Assembly (NCBI GenBank): GCA_025506515.1
Contig: CM046442.1
Span: forward strand, 65,736,438 to 65,800,437
DNA from: Flaveria trinervia
Lineage: Eukaryota; Streptophyta; Magnoliopsida; Asterales; Asteraceae
Length of the DNA: 64,000 nucleotides
Reading direction: 5' to 3'
Shown: positions 11,803 through 22,847 of the stretch, piece by piece
Layout: the number at the start of each line of letters is the position of its first letter
Numbering within the stretch: position 1 is the stretch's first letter
Translations under genes and position numbers: made by a program
The notes under the pieces: model-generated
Databases searched by the model: none
The model's input: the letters and a program-made list of their open reading frames with translations, nothing else
Told to the model about the DNA's origin: nothing

Positions 11803-11817
11803 ATCTCCCACTTGCAC
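11803..11817 (-). other. Polypurine tract of element H
   Basis: Minus-strand reading GTGCAAGTGGGAGAT directly abuts the LTR start TGTTGGAT. Element B has the closely similar tract ending GGGCAAGTGGGATT at 62557-62571. Confidence 0.75.
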
Positions 11818-12716
11818 AAGATTCATAGAAGATTGATGTAAGCAGTAAATACCGCTTAACAATAGTTTACTACCCTTAATACGTATGACTAAGTCCCATT
11901 CAATAACATTATCCCCTTCAAGTACCTTACTCGAATTGTTTTAGGTAAATCAATCATCTATCCTTTTGTCACAGATGTCATGTTAAATCCCAAAGACAGA
12001 GTGACCATTATTCATTGATTTAACTTCATTAGGGCATAGACATCTTACTCTCAACGAATAAGAGGGAGAAATCCCATCTAGACCATATACGTCTCTCACA
12101 ATCACCTCGTATTATACTTGAATTTAGCCTTATGTACTGCCATATCTCACAATAGCAAAGAACTAAGTCAAAGTATAACATTCGATGCGTATCAAAACCC
12201 AATATATATCTCAGGTAAGAGGATACCGAATGATATTTGCCTTTACTCAAAATTACTTATGATCGAACAGGAAGATTCCATGTAGTAATATATGAGATGC
12301 AGGTTAGTCCAATATTTGTATCCCACATATATCTATGAACTTTGGCAGCAACCCTTTGCTCTATACTCATCTATATGAATATCCACCAAGAAAAGTTCAT
12401 AATAGTCTTACCCTCATACTTGTTCCCACAAGAATGAATGACTACGGACATTTTGAGTAAATTTATATACTCATGGATTTTTAAACATGCAAAATAGGAA
12501 CATTAGTTGAAACATTATAACCAAATAATTTATACAAGTAATAAAAGGTTCCGATATCCATATACAAAAATAGAGATCAAATCCAGTCACTAGAATATCG
12601 ATGTCCCATGGCACAAGTTTGACATTCATGCTTTGCCTTTTCAAGGAGCTTCGTGAGTGGATCCGGAATGTTTTGATCCTTGTGAATTTTGCGAACACAT
12701 ATCTTTCCCTTTCAAC
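11818..12716 (-). other. 3' untranslated region of element H
   Basis: This is non-coding sequence between the RNase H end and the polypurine tract. It is alignable with 61741-62556 of element B, for example CCATGGGAC-TCGATATTCTAGTGA and the WTTGTGGGATACAAATATTGGACTAACC region. Conservation between two diverged elements suggests the region matters for the element (RNA signals or transcription end), which is inference. I see no gene in it. Confidence 0.65.
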
Positions 12717-13194
12717 TTAATCCCTTAAGTAGTTAAATCTCCACTCAATATGCCTAGTCTTTTGATATGCACATGGTTCCTTGACTTGAGTAATCGGGCC
12801 CTCGTTATCACAAAGAATTTCTAAGGGATCCTGAATGGAAGGGACCACCCCTAGATCGGTAATGAATTTCTTCAACCATACAGCTTCTTGAGCTGCTAAT
12901 GAAGCGGTAATGTATTCTGATTCCATAGTTGATAATGCCACCACATCTTGCATAGAGCTCTTCCAAGAGACTACTCCTCTACTCAAGATGAAAATGTATC
13001 CCGATTGTGATCGTGAATCTTCCTGATCTGTTTGGAAACTCGCATCAGTGTAACCTTTTACCACTAGTTCCTCCTCACCAAACCCATAGATAGGAAAATA
13101 TCTTTATTCCTCCTTAGGTACTTAAGTATGTTCTTAACACCATCCAATGACTATTTCCAGGATTTTGCTGGTATTGGCTTGTCATGCTTAAAGC
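12717..13194 (-). pseudogene. RNase H and RT tail of copia element H
   Basis: The frame 12717-13064 carries the copia RNase H residues YTDAS, MESEY and CDNEG and the block KTRHIEWRFNYLRD, close to element B. The catalytic acidic residues visible here are intact. Upstream the frame joins a decayed RT tail, which is interrupted at 13199 by a solo LTR. Confidence 0.88.
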
Positions 13195-13818
13195 GCATGT
13201 GTGAAGTCGGTTTTGGATCGACAAACATCCGAGCATGTTCTTGACGGAAGGATAAACAAACAGCACAAACCAATAGACAATCAATAATACGAACTATAAT
13301 TGAATGGTTTCATTGATAAAACCTAACGATTACAAGCTCGTTACAACAAAAGAATCAAGACTCTTGGCAAGGGGAAGATCAAGCATGATCTCCCCACTCA
13401 TCCGGCAGCCCTAGGCTCCCGGGCAGACTTTCTCTTGAACCCTTTTCGTAATCCCTCATCTCTCTACACATTGAAACTAGTATATATAGGCCTCGGCCCA
13501 TATTAGATGCGACTGGGCCCATTCGTGCGATTGGACCATGTGTATGGTTCAATCGTACGATTGGACCATGCGTATGGTTCAATTGTACGACTCGACCATT
13601 CTTATGGTTCAGTCTCACGAATGCCCCAATCGCACCTCTCAGTCGCACGACTGATCCATTAGCATGGCTCAGTGGTACGACTAAGTCTCATTCGCATATG
13701 CTCTAGTGAATGACACAGTTTCATGTGTTTACAATATATCTGGTGTATAACATTAACCATAGACTATTCGACAAGCGACGGACACACTATATATGCCTAT
13801 ATATGCTCCAACAGCATG
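13195..13818 (-). mobile_element. Solo LTR (13200-13813) with GCATG target duplication
   Basis: A 614-base unit beginning TGTGAAG and ending CCAACA is flanked by perfect GCATG copies at 13195-13199 and 13814-13818. Removing it and one copy restores the H sequence seen in element B around 61200. On the minus strand it reads TGTTGGAGC...ACTTCACA. It holds palindromes of the F type: CAATCGTACGATTG at 13550-13563 and CAGTCGCACGACTG at 13640-13653, followed by TATATATA near 13482-13490 in minus-strand order. It is thus an LTR promoter of a family related in motif to F. Confidence 0.88.
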
Positions 13819-14745
13819 ACATGTCCGGCGTAGTGCATATCGTTGCATACATAATGGATCCAATAGCAGATGCATATGGGATACCCTTCATTTTGTCTTT
13901 CTCATCCTTTGAGCTTTGACATTGAGTCCTACTTAGTATCGTTCCTCTTTGAATAGGTACGATACCTTTCTTAGAGTTTCCCATCTTGAACCTTTTCAAG
14001 ATCTTATCAATGTATGCACTTTCATTCAAACCTATCAACCATCTTGATATATCCCTATAGATATTTATTCCCAAAATATAAGTGGCTCTACCAAGATCCT
14101 TAATCGAAAAACAACATCCAAGCCAGGTTTTTACACCTTCCAAGGTTGGAATGTCATTTCCAAATAGTAGGATGTCATCGACATACAATATTAGGAAAGT
14201 GATGATGCTCCCACTAGCATTTTTGTACACACATGCTTCATCGGCGTTTCTGATGACCGGAATTTGATTACTTCATCATCAAGATGGTGATTATACTTCT
14301 TGATGCCTGCTTCAACACATAGATTTATTTTTTTAACTTGCATACGTTGTTAGGATGTTTTGGATTGACAAAATGTTCGGGCAGAATCATATAGACATCT
14401 TCCTCAAGATATCCATTTAGAAAGGAGGTTTTGACATCCATTTGCCAAATCTCATAATCATAATAAGTAGTTATGGCAAATAATATTCTAATAGAATTTA
14501 GCATTGCAACCGGAGAGAAAATCTCCTTGAGTTTGATTGAAACCTTTTTCTACAAGTCTAGCTTTATAAGTGTCCAAGTTTCCATGCATATTAGTTTTCT
14601 TCTTGAAAACCTACTTACTTCCAACTATCTTGGAGTTAAGAGGTGGTTCAACGAAGTCCCACACTTGGTTGTCATACATGGATTACATCTCAAAGTTCAT
14701 GGCTTCAAGCCATTTGTCACAATCCAAATTGGACATCATATCATG
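13819..14745 (-). pseudogene. Reverse transcriptase of copia element H
   Basis: The frame 13787-14230 includes ITFLILYVDDILLFGNDIPTL, with the YVDD active site intact, and DLGRATYILGI. Further upstream (14260-14470) broken frames read the QMDVKT-FLNGYLEEDVYM region. This domain would copy element RNA to DNA. Stops and frameshifts are frequent. It is split from its RNase H by the solo LTR at 13200-13813. Confidence 0.88.
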
Positions 14746-15610
14746 CTATGTGGTTGGTTCATCAGAATCTACCACATAGCATCCATCCATGAAAAATTCA
14801 TATGTGTCAGGTGGATTACTAGTTATACCAGATCTGTGAATGTTTTGTGTGTATTGATCAACCATTTGATCATTCTCAACATCGTCATGTTGAGTGCTAG
14901 TGTCAACCAAACTTGTATCGGGTTGTGGTTCATGATCTTCCTCAAGATCCACTATTCTTGTGCTAGTCCCTTCCATAAGGAATTTAGCTTTTAAGAACTC
15001 AGCCTTTTTGGCAACAAACTCCTTTTATTCCGATAGATCATAGAAATAATATCACATAGAATCTCTAGTATATCCAATCGAGATACACTTAGTGGAACGA
15101 CTTTCTAACTTGTTTGAGGTGGGAGTCTTAACACAAGCCTCACATCCCCATACCGGTAAATATGATAGTGATGGAAACCTTCCATGCCATATTTCAAAAG
15201 GTGTCTTTTCCACATTCTTAGTTGGGGCCATATTCAAAATACGGGTGGCAGAGAGCAAAGCTAAACCACAAAAAGATAGAGGCAATGAGCTTCTAGCCAT
15301 CATAGATCGAACCATGTCCAATAGAGTTTGATTTATCCTCTCGGATACACCATTGTGTTATGGTGTTCCTCGTAGAGATAGTTGTTAGACAATCTCACAA
15401 CTTCTAAGATGATCTCTAAAAGCATCACTTAGATATTGACCTCCTCTATCGGTGCAGAGAATTTTTGTTGACTTGTTGAGTTGGTTTTCTACTTCAATCT
15501 GGAAGATTTTGAACATTTCAAAAGCTTCATCTTTGTGCTTTAGCAAATACACATACCCATATCGACTATAGTCGCCGGTAAAGGTAATAAAGTATCTTTC
15601 ATTGTACCTA
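14746..15610 (-). pseudogene. Integrase C-terminal part and linker of element H
   Basis: Frame 15052-15321 matches the B integrase (LLDMVRSMMARS, TPFEIWHGR, VWGCEA). The linker 14746-14976 is acidic and poorly conserved. The upstream core near 15350-15600 shows HNGVSER with the catalytic Glu present. The region stops at GTACCTA (15604-15610), where a composite insertion begins; coding resumes at 24394. Confidence 0.88.
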
Positions 15611-15621
15611 TGACACCCTAC

Positions 15622-16336
15622 TATTAGGACCAGTGATCTAAGTTTGATTGATTAGAGAGTATTGCAGCGGAATTCGAACAATGAATTAAACAATTCACAA
15701 GAACACAATTGATATTCAATGTAAGAGTAAACGATTATAGAGAGAGAGAATTCTGCAAATAGAATATTTCATTCATATGCTTTCGTGGTGGCAAAATGTC
15801 ACACGTACAATTAGGTCAACATCTCTTATATAGGAGATGTGACGTCTGCTGATGTCACTTGATAATGACATCTAACAGAATTATTCAAACTACTGAAAGT
15901 TAACACAACTACTAAAGATGTCAAACAACTGACATCTTCTTACAAAAATACCAACTGTTAGCTATTAATACAACTACTGAAAAGAAACTACTGAAACAAC
16001 AATGACCGAAGAACATGCTCTTCAGTCGTTTTACAAGTACTGAAATAGAAAATAAAACTACTGAAAGGAAACCATCACAACAACTGAAGAACGCTTCTTC
16101 AGCTGTTGTGACAAACTCTAAAGGCTTCAGTACTTGGACTTCTTGAACTTCAGTTGTTGTCATCAGCTGATGTCTTCAGTCTTTGTACTTCAGCTGTTGA
16201 TCTTCAGTACTTTAGTCTTCAGCTGTTGATCTTCAGACTTTGTCAAACAGCTGATCAAGTCTTCAGCAGTTGTTGTGATGTCTTGTGGGACTTAAAGGTT
16301 TTTCTGATCTGGCTCATTGGTTCTTTTGGTCCAACA
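15622..16336 (-). repeat. 3' LTR of copia element E
   Basis: The right end is CCAACA (minus-strand start TGTTGGACC), next to the polypurine tract. The left end reads TATTAGGACCAGTG, matching the D-family LTR end TGTAGGACCAGTG and so probably a decayed TG. It has four exact AACTACTGA sites (15888-15896, 15972-15980, 15986-15994, 16056-16064) and many near copies such as CAACTGA and TTCAG(C/T)TGTTG. A minus-strand TATATAA at 15826-15832 lies just past the array in transcription order. Confidence 0.8.
15826..15832 (-). promoter_or_regulatory. TATA-like box in the E LTR
   Basis: Minus-strand TATATAA lies about 55 bases beyond the last AACTACTGA site. The order, array of short sites then TATA, is repeated upstream of the E aORF (19967-19974). 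Confidence 0.5.
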
Positions 16337-16350
16337 AACTCCTCCTGAAC
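16337..16350 (-). other. Polypurine tract of element E
   Basis: Minus-strand reading GTTCAGGAGGAGTT runs directly into the LTR start TGTTGGACC. It lies about 160 bases beyond the end of the aORF frame. Confidence 0.7.
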
Positions 16351-16509
16351 CAATACAGCCAAAACCTTTAAGTTTATTGAAGATGTCCCACTTATTATGG
16401 CAGAAAGATTGGTCTTTTTGTCTTCTAGATCAGCTCAGAAGTGACCCTTGTAAGCACAGGCCTGGGAAGAAGTCTCAAGGATCTGTTTGGCAAAGGATGG
16501 ATGGGAACT

Positions 16510-17787
16510 CTATCTTGGGGAACTGGACACAGAGCTGTTACCCCATCCATGAGATCTACTTCCCAAATATGAGTCTGTAAGACTCCTTGTATAGGCCTCA
16601 ATGAAGGTTACTTGTTCCTCCATGGTAAGCTCTTCTGCTTCTCCTTCAAAGAGTGATTCTGGCCAATAGTACTCACATAGGTATTTGACCTGCTTCCCAT
16701 TTTTTAGCTCCACAGTTGTTATGATTCTATATGCGAATTCATCTGGGTGAATACCCTCTAAGAACAACTGGAGCTCATTTTTTCTAACTTCCTCAAGCCT
16801 CCTATACACTAACCCCTTTTTCACCACTTTATTCTCCAGCATCTTTTGTGGGGTTAGTTTAGCTTTATAGGCTTTCTTGAAGTCATCTAGGATCTCCCAA
16901 GGTGATACTACAAAGGCCAAAGAGATCACTTCATCTACAATCTTCTTTACTTGGCCAATGTATCTCTGTGGAATATTTTTCTTTTGAATCCTATGAGACA
17001 CCCTGGGATCAGGCCAAATCCTCACTCTCTCTTTTTGATATTGAAATGTGTGTCTGAGAGTGTATAATCTCTGAGCATGTTTCTTCATATTGATGATTGA
17101 AGATGTGGCAGTATATGCTTTGTCGACTCTTCTCAACAATTCCTCATCATGTTGTTTGTGAAGCTCTTCTTCTTCTAACTTCACTTTCACAATTTGTCTT
17201 TGAGATTCAGGAGTAATTATTGGAGGGTGACTTATGGCCTTAGGCAACTGTATAAGAGCTGAGATTGGCAGCCTATCTTCATCTTCATCATTATTTTCTT
17301 CTTCCTCTTCTAGCCTCAGTACCCTTCTCTTCCTCTTCTGGGGTACATCATCGGCTATTGGTTTTGTGGGTAAGGGAATTGGTTTAGTGGATTGTGGTTG
17401 TGGTGGTTTTGGTGTGGAAATTTTGACAGGTTGTTCTAGCATTTTGGATGTAAGTAAGACTTTAGATTGTTTTACCAGTTCAGACCTACTCCCAGCACTA
17501 GCTTCATTCAAGGCTTCAATGACCAGCCCTTTGGTATATACTTCAGACGAACAGATCTTGGTGGTTATTTCCAAGATGCTGTCCCCGGACCATGACTTGA
17601 TTTCAATCAATGATCTTCCAAGATATTTAGCTATGAACTTGATCATGATTTCCAATCTCTCCCTTTCCAACACACTATAACCAGCCCATCGTGATTGTAT
17701 CTCTTCTATTTCCAGCCTTCTGATCTCAGAGTCTAATGTGGCTGTGTCATGACCATGTCTAAATATTTGATCTATAATTGTATCCAT
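16510..17787 (-). CDS. C-terminal part of element E aORF, 425-codon open frame
   Basis: This is the longest open frame in the window and lies between pol and the 3' LTR of E. I do not recognise a catalytic domain. It is mostly charged and helical-looking: residues about 1-110 are rich in Glu/Lys/Ile, then a Pro-rich linker (KPPQPQSTKPIPLPTKP), a basic KRKRR cluster that could be a nuclear localisation signal, a very acidic stretch (EEEEENNDEDED), and a long C-terminal helical region. No signal peptide or clear membrane span is seen, so the env-like label sometimes given to this position is not supported. The Met start is internal to the ancestral frame, which begins at 19899. The frame has survived while pol has decayed, which may be chance or constraint. 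Confidence 0.65.
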   Translation of the reverse strand: MDTIIDQIFRHGHDTATLDSEIRRLEIEEIQSRWAGYSVLERERLEIMIKFIAKYLGRSLIEIKSWSGDSILEITTKICSSEVYTKGLVIEALNEASAGSRSELVKQSKVLLTSKMLEQPVKISTPKPPQPQSTKPIPLPTKPIADDVPQKRKRRVLRLEEEEENNDEDEDRLPISALIQLPKAISHPPIITPESQRQIVKVKLEEEELHKQHDEELLRRVDKAYTATSSIINMKKHAQRLYTLRHTFQYQKERVRIWPDPRVSHRIQKKNIPQRYIGQVKKIVDEVISLAFVVSPWEILDDFKKAYKAKLTPQKMLENKVVKKGLVYRRLEEVRKNELQLFLEGIHPDEFAYRIITTVELKNGKQVKYLCEYYWPESLFEGEAEELTMEEQVTFIEAYTRSLTDSYLGSRSHGWGNSSVSSSPR

Positions 17788-19899
17788 TGATCTACTATGA
17801 GCTTCATCAGCATGTTTAACAAGGTCTTCTAATGATTTTTCTTCATCAGCTCTTGACTCAGCACTTTTCTTTCTTTATATGTAATCAACTGTTCTGAGAT
17901 CAGTTCTTTCTCAACCTCCTTCTCTTTCTCAGGCTCTTTCTCTTTTTCAGGCTCTTTCTCAGCATTAACTCTCTTTCTTTTCTTGTCTTTCACTGCCTTA
18001 GACTTTGCAGTCTCCCCCTTTTTGGGTGCATTGGAATCAGGGGTTTGGAAGGCAGAAAGAGATTTATGAACAGCATCATCAATGACGGTTTGTAGATTTG
18101 AGGGAATCCTCTCATTAATGGCTTTATGAACTATGTCAGTGATGATGGAGTGATGATAGGTAAGGAGTTTTGAAAGATAGCAACCATCTGCTCAGAGGGG
18201 TTCTGTCCCTAAGAGGTGGTGCCAAAAGCAGAGGCTGGTGGCTCAGTTATGTGTGTAGGCTCAGTGTTTGGTAAACCTTCAATTGAAGGTGCCATTGGTG
18301 GGGTTATTGGGGTAGATGGTCTTTGACCCTCAGACATTTTGGCCAACAGCTCTTTGAGTCTGCTCACCTCATTCTCTAGGATGGTATTGTGGGCTAGAAC
18401 ATCATAGAAAAAGTCCAGGTCATCATCAATCTGTGCTGAATCACCTGACCTCCTGATTGAATCAGGATGTACATGCTCTGAGTGTAGATCAGTAGTAGCA
18501 TGTGCCCTTGTTCTTGGTACTGGGGACTTCCTGCCTCAAGACTATGTCCTTCATTGGCAGTTGCCTCTGGTGAGGTCTTATGGATAGTACCAACTTCATC
18601 CTGATCATATGCTGAAGCAGGAAAAGTGGCAGCCTCACCAGATTTCGAATCTCCATTTCTACACTTGGAGATGGAACAATGTAACCCCTGTGCTATGGGT
18701 TATCAGAAGCATTTGGATCCTCCCCCTCAATTGTTGAGGCTATCCCAGTTTTGATTGGTATGTGGGGAGGGGGTGAGGAATGCAACTGAGTCAGCACTTT
18801 TGCAACTATTATGGTAGGACTTTGGGGGTGGTTGCAGTGGGAGATGGTGTGAAAGCAGTATCCACCCGAGGAGAGTGGTGCGTTTCAATGGCAACCTCCT
18901 CAAATCAGGAAGGTTCCAGATGTATAGGTGCCCCAAATATGGTTGCTACAGGCTCCTGTTGAGAGGAAGCCTGAGCGGTTGAGGGTGGGTGAGTACGTGT
19001 ATCTACTGGGGGGTTATGGCCAGTAGATATATCCTGTGTTTGTGTTGCAGGGGCATCCTCAGGGGACTCATCTCCCTGAGCAGCCTTTTTGGGTTTCTTG
19101 TGTTTGGGTTTGGTGGGGACTTTGGATTTGGAGGTGGTGGCTGTGGGTACCAGCTGCATGGGTTTTCACAGCTTGGCAGCCTATTTGAGTGATTGGTCTG
19201 AGTTGTGCCTGGAGTATACTTCAGGAAATACAGCCATGGTAGGGACTCCAAGGCCAACAAGTCCCTCAGCTTTCAGCTGGTTCTCTATAATGGCCATTAT
19301 GAACCGTGGATATAATATCCATCGGTTAGCAATAGGTTTTGAGGCCATATCCTTAAGTTCAAGAAATATTATTTCAAAAAAATTTAAGTTTTATTGCTCA
19401 AGGATAGAGAAGAATGCCTGCTGCCACCTGGTTGACATTTGATCCCAAGACGAAGTCTTAGGGGCTAGGCAGACATTCACCATATGAAAAATAAGGCGTT
19501 CTGCGTCATGGAAATGCCTCTTTAGGATGGTAGAAGCGCTGAGGTTACCCTAGTATCCATGTTGGCAAAGGATAAATCAATGGTGCCCTTTGGATAACCA
19601 GCGGGGAAGGTGGCATCATCCAGTTGTAGGGTTTGGCGAAGGATTGCCGGAGTGATGACCACCTTACGGCAGTTGACGAATGACTGGAGAGACTCGGTGT
19701 CATTCTCCCAAGTGGTAAGGGTGACGTTCGTCCAGAACTGATTTAGGGATTCGGCATAAATGGTAGGATTGATAAGGAAGGCCGTTTTGTATGGAGAATG
19801 GACCATTAGATCAATGGCAGTATCGAACTTCATCCAGAAGGGTGATTTGGTAAGGTAGGCAACACAGTTGTGTCTTGGTTTAAGCTGCATGGTCGCCAT
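17788..19899 (-). pseudogene. N-terminal and middle part of element E aORF
   Basis: The start at 19899 (MATMQLKPRHN) opens a 125-codon frame with PYKTAFLINPTIYAESLNQFW and VITPAILRQTLQLDD. Equivalent residues occur in the D aORF (NIYPTLYEDHLLEFW, FITPVIINNHLHLDD) and more weakly in F (FLKRSRIHQAI, QTFW). Stops and frameshifts follow. The middle is rich in Pro, Thr, Lys and Ser (18905-19159), typical of a flexible linker. A TATA-like box lies 68 bases upstream of the ATG. Function is unknown; the conserved N-terminal domain with a disordered middle could fit a DNA/RNA-binding or structural accessory protein, which is inference. Confidence 0.7.
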
Positions 19900-20570
19900 T
19901 AATGGGAGAGAAGGTTCGGTGTTTTTGAACGTTAGTTTTGAGATGATGAAGTTCTGTAGGATTAGGTATTTATAGGGTAAGGGTTATGAAACAACTGAAG
20001 GGTTTGGTGTTAATCATTAGCAGTTTTAAACGACTGAGGACATGGTATTAACCTTCAGAGGTTGAAACAACTGAAGTCTTGGTTTTAGGCATTAGTAGTT
20101 ATAAAACTACTGACAACCATGGTTTTGGCTTCAGATGTTGGAAACAACTGATAACTTGGTGTTAGTCATTAGTAGTTGTGAAACTACTGAAGACATGGTT
20201 TTGTCATCAGTTGTTGTAAACGATTGAAGACTTGGTGTTAGTCATCAGTAGTTATGAAACTACTGAAGACATTGGTTTTGCTTCAGTTGTTTAAGATGAA
20301 ACAGCAGTTTTAGAAACAACTGAAGAAAAATTCCCGTCAGTAGTTTTCGGCAATTCTTATCTTTTCAGTTGTTTCATACTATCCTCAACACTTACTCATC
20401 AGTCTTTTTGGCTGTTTTCAGTATTTCATAAGACATCAGTACTTATCTGTTTTTACTAACATCAGTAGTTATAACTACATCAGTAGTTTGTAACAGAATC
20501 AGTACTTATTTGTGACATGGTTACTAATGATGAGCAGTACTTGTTTACTGAGATCATCAGTAGTTGTCAC
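19900..20570 (-). promoter_or_regulatory. Spacer upstream of E aORF: hairpin array and TATA box
   Basis: Between the pol stop (about 20570) and the aORF ATG (19899) the motif CAGTAGTT or its complement recurs. A perfect hairpin occupies 20245-20266, with 9-base arms TCAGTAGTT/AACTACTGA around ATGA; close copies include 20171-20190 and a TTAGTAGTT/AACTACTGA pair near 20093-20113. Repeats are spaced about 60 bases and joined by GACATGGTT/CTTGGTGTTA text. A minus-strand TATAAATA at 19967-19974 follows. The same motif fills the E LTR. This looks like an internal promoter for the aORF. Confidence 0.65.
19967..19974 (-). promoter_or_regulatory. TATA box of the putative E aORF promoter
   Basis: Minus-strand TATAAATA lies between the hairpin array and the ATG, 68 bases upstream of the start codon. 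That spacing leaves room for a short leader. Confidence 0.55.
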
Positions 20571-21280
20571 TTATTCTAGCTGCAGCATACCAAGCCTTAA
20601 CACAATGTTTTGGAAAGTTGAACTATCCAAAGGCTTAGTAAAAATGTATGCAAACTCATCAGCACTAGGCTTAGTAAAAATGTATGAATAAAGGTTCCAT
20701 CAGCCTTTTGTTTGATTTGCAAGCCTAGAAAGAACTGTAATTCTGCCATTGCACTCATTTCAAACTTTTGTTTCATTAAACATGTAAAATCATCACACAA
20801 CTGGGGATCAGAGGATGCAAAAATAATATCATCAACATAAATTTGAACAAGTAGCTTATGCTGATCCACCTTCTTAATGAACAAAGTTTTATCTATGGAG
20901 CCTCTAGTGAAATTATTTTGAAGAAGAAAATTTGATAATGTTTCATACCAGGCTCTAGGAGCTTGTTTTAACCCATAAAGAGCCTTATCAAGCTTGTAAA
21001 CCCAATCTGGATGTTTATTATTCTCAAAACCTGGTGGTTGACACACATAAACCTCTTCTTTTATTTTACCATATAAAAATGCACTTTTGACATCCATTTG
21101 AAAAACTTTAAGATTGTGGAATGCAGCATAGGCTAAGAACAATCTAATTGCCTCTAGTCTGGCTACAGGGGCAAAGGTTTCATCATAATCAATACCTTCT
21201 TCTTGTGAAAACCCTTGTACAACCAGTCTAGCCTTGTTCTTGAGAATAAGCCCATTTTCATCTGTTTTATTCCTAAACAC
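20571..21280 (-). pseudogene. Reverse transcriptase of element E with RNase H deleted
   Basis: The frame carries ETFAPVARLEAIRLFLAYA, QMDVKSAFLYG and QIYVDDIIF, with the YVDD box intact at 20828-20839. The RT palm then jumps to the far C-terminal RNase H block (ADEFAYIFTKPLDSSTF), so most of RNase H is missing. The junction has two 19-base copies of GGCTTAGTAAAAATGTATG (20632-20650 and 20668-20686). The lineage resembles SIRE-type copia elements. Confidence 0.88.
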
Positions 21281-21862
21281 CCTTTAGTGCCTATTGCACA
21301 CTTACCTCGGGGTTGAGGAACCAGTTCCCACACTTGCTGCTTTTTGAACTGAAGTAGATCAAGCTGGATGGCTTCAACCCATCTATTGTCTCTTAAAGCA
21401 ACATGATGGTTCTTTGGCTCTAGCTGACTGATGAAGAGAGCATAGAAGCAGAAGTTAGACAATTGACTTCTGGTTGAGACACCATCATTGATATCACTAA
21501 TTATTTGAGACATGGGGTTATTCTTCAGCTCTTGGTACACTATGAGATCAGTGCAAGTCTTTGTAGCAGGCTCAGCAGCAGCAGATGTTGATCCAGATTC
21601 TTGAAACCAAGTATTAGATGGCAAGTCAAATGATGTAGAGGAATCAGAAATCTCATCAGCATTTGTTGTGGATGGAGCTACTGAAGCTACAGGAACATCA
21701 AGTTTAGCAGACTCAGGCAGTTGGTCACTAAACTTGAAAAGGTGAGTACTGATATCATCATCATCTTCACTACCACTAGGTGGAAGACATGCTACAGAAG
21801 ATGATTTATCCACATGATCTGCAACAGCTGGAGGTTGATAAGGAACATATTGCAGTATGTCC
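21163..21862 (-). pseudogene. Linker and RT N-terminus of element E
   Basis: This acidic, Ser-rich linker between integrase and RT ends in the conserved GVSTRSQLSNFC, SQLEPKNHHVAL and VWELVPQPRGKCAIGTK blocks that precede the RT core. It overlaps the RT frame through a frameshift near 21280. The left end of the solo LTR at 21863 interrupts it from the integrase part. Confidence 0.8.
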
Positions 21863-22847
21863 TGAAGGATTTGTTCAGAACATAAAACGTAGTTTAACCA
21901 TTTAAACTTTCAGAAAACGCAGCGGATAATATTAGTTTTGTATGTTTTTCAAAGCTGAAAAACGTTCTTTAAATAGCCATTAAGCATATGAAACAAACCC
22001 ATAATCCAAGGATCATATTATGTGAATAGACAAGCAATGAGAAAACAACAAACAACACAAAATGACAACCACAAAAGGGCTGCCAAGATACCTTCTCCAA
22101 CAGCTGAAGATTCGACAGAAAATGGAGATGTTTGATGCTGAAAAATGACCGAGACTTCAAGATTAGAGATCCTCAAGCTTGTATACCCCAAGCCTTAGAA
22201 GTAAAAACCACTCTTGCTAGGGAGAGCACACCCAAGAACACACAAAACCTGAAAATTTCTCTTGTTATTTCAGCTGTTTAGTGAGATGTATGTTGAGAGA
22301 GAAGGAAAGGTTGTGTGTGTGTATTGCATATGAAGGATGGATCAGATTTTCAAGAGTCTTAGACATATTGAGTGTGTCTTTGGTTTTCAAAGAAAGAGGG
22401 CCAATCAAAAGATCCATGGGCGGCCAAAATTTTTAAGATTAAAAGAGGTTTCCCTCTTTAATCTAACACACAAACACACTCTAAAAAAAACTTTTGTCAT
22501 ACATTAAATAAGTCATCTACTAGACATATTTAAATGTGACATGGCTTCTCTAATCAAACAATTTAATTAAAGTATACTCTCATGTTATTTTTGTTATTTA
22601 ACCCTTTAAATAACAAATTAACAATAAACCCATCAACAAATTATCCTCATAATTTGTTCTATATCATATGCAACTTATTTAGAAAACCCATTTTCTAAAT
22701 TGGTGTAAATATTTAATTGCATGATCATATCATCAATTAAATATCAATTGGTGTTTGCTAAGCTTGTTACTGGGTATAACCCGACTTGGATCATAACGTA
22801 CTAACCGCATCAATATTCTATTCGTCTTGGGCACATAGAATCCATCA
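21863..22847 (-). mobile_element. Solo LTR of A/B/H type inserted in element E
   Basis: A 985-base unit, minus-strand TGATGGATTC...CCTTCA, is flanked by ATGTCC (21857-21862) and ATGTTC (22848-22853), a decayed target duplication. It shares ACGTACTAACC and the PPT-distal region with the H, A and B LTRs. No internal element sequence follows on either side, so recombination between two LTRs probably removed the rest. It separates E's integrase tail from its linker. Confidence 0.8.

Noticed and set aside
17234..17680. Open plus-strand frame of 148 codons
   Set aside because: It is the antisense shadow of the E aORF: Ser-rich runs mirror the acidic codons on the minus strand.
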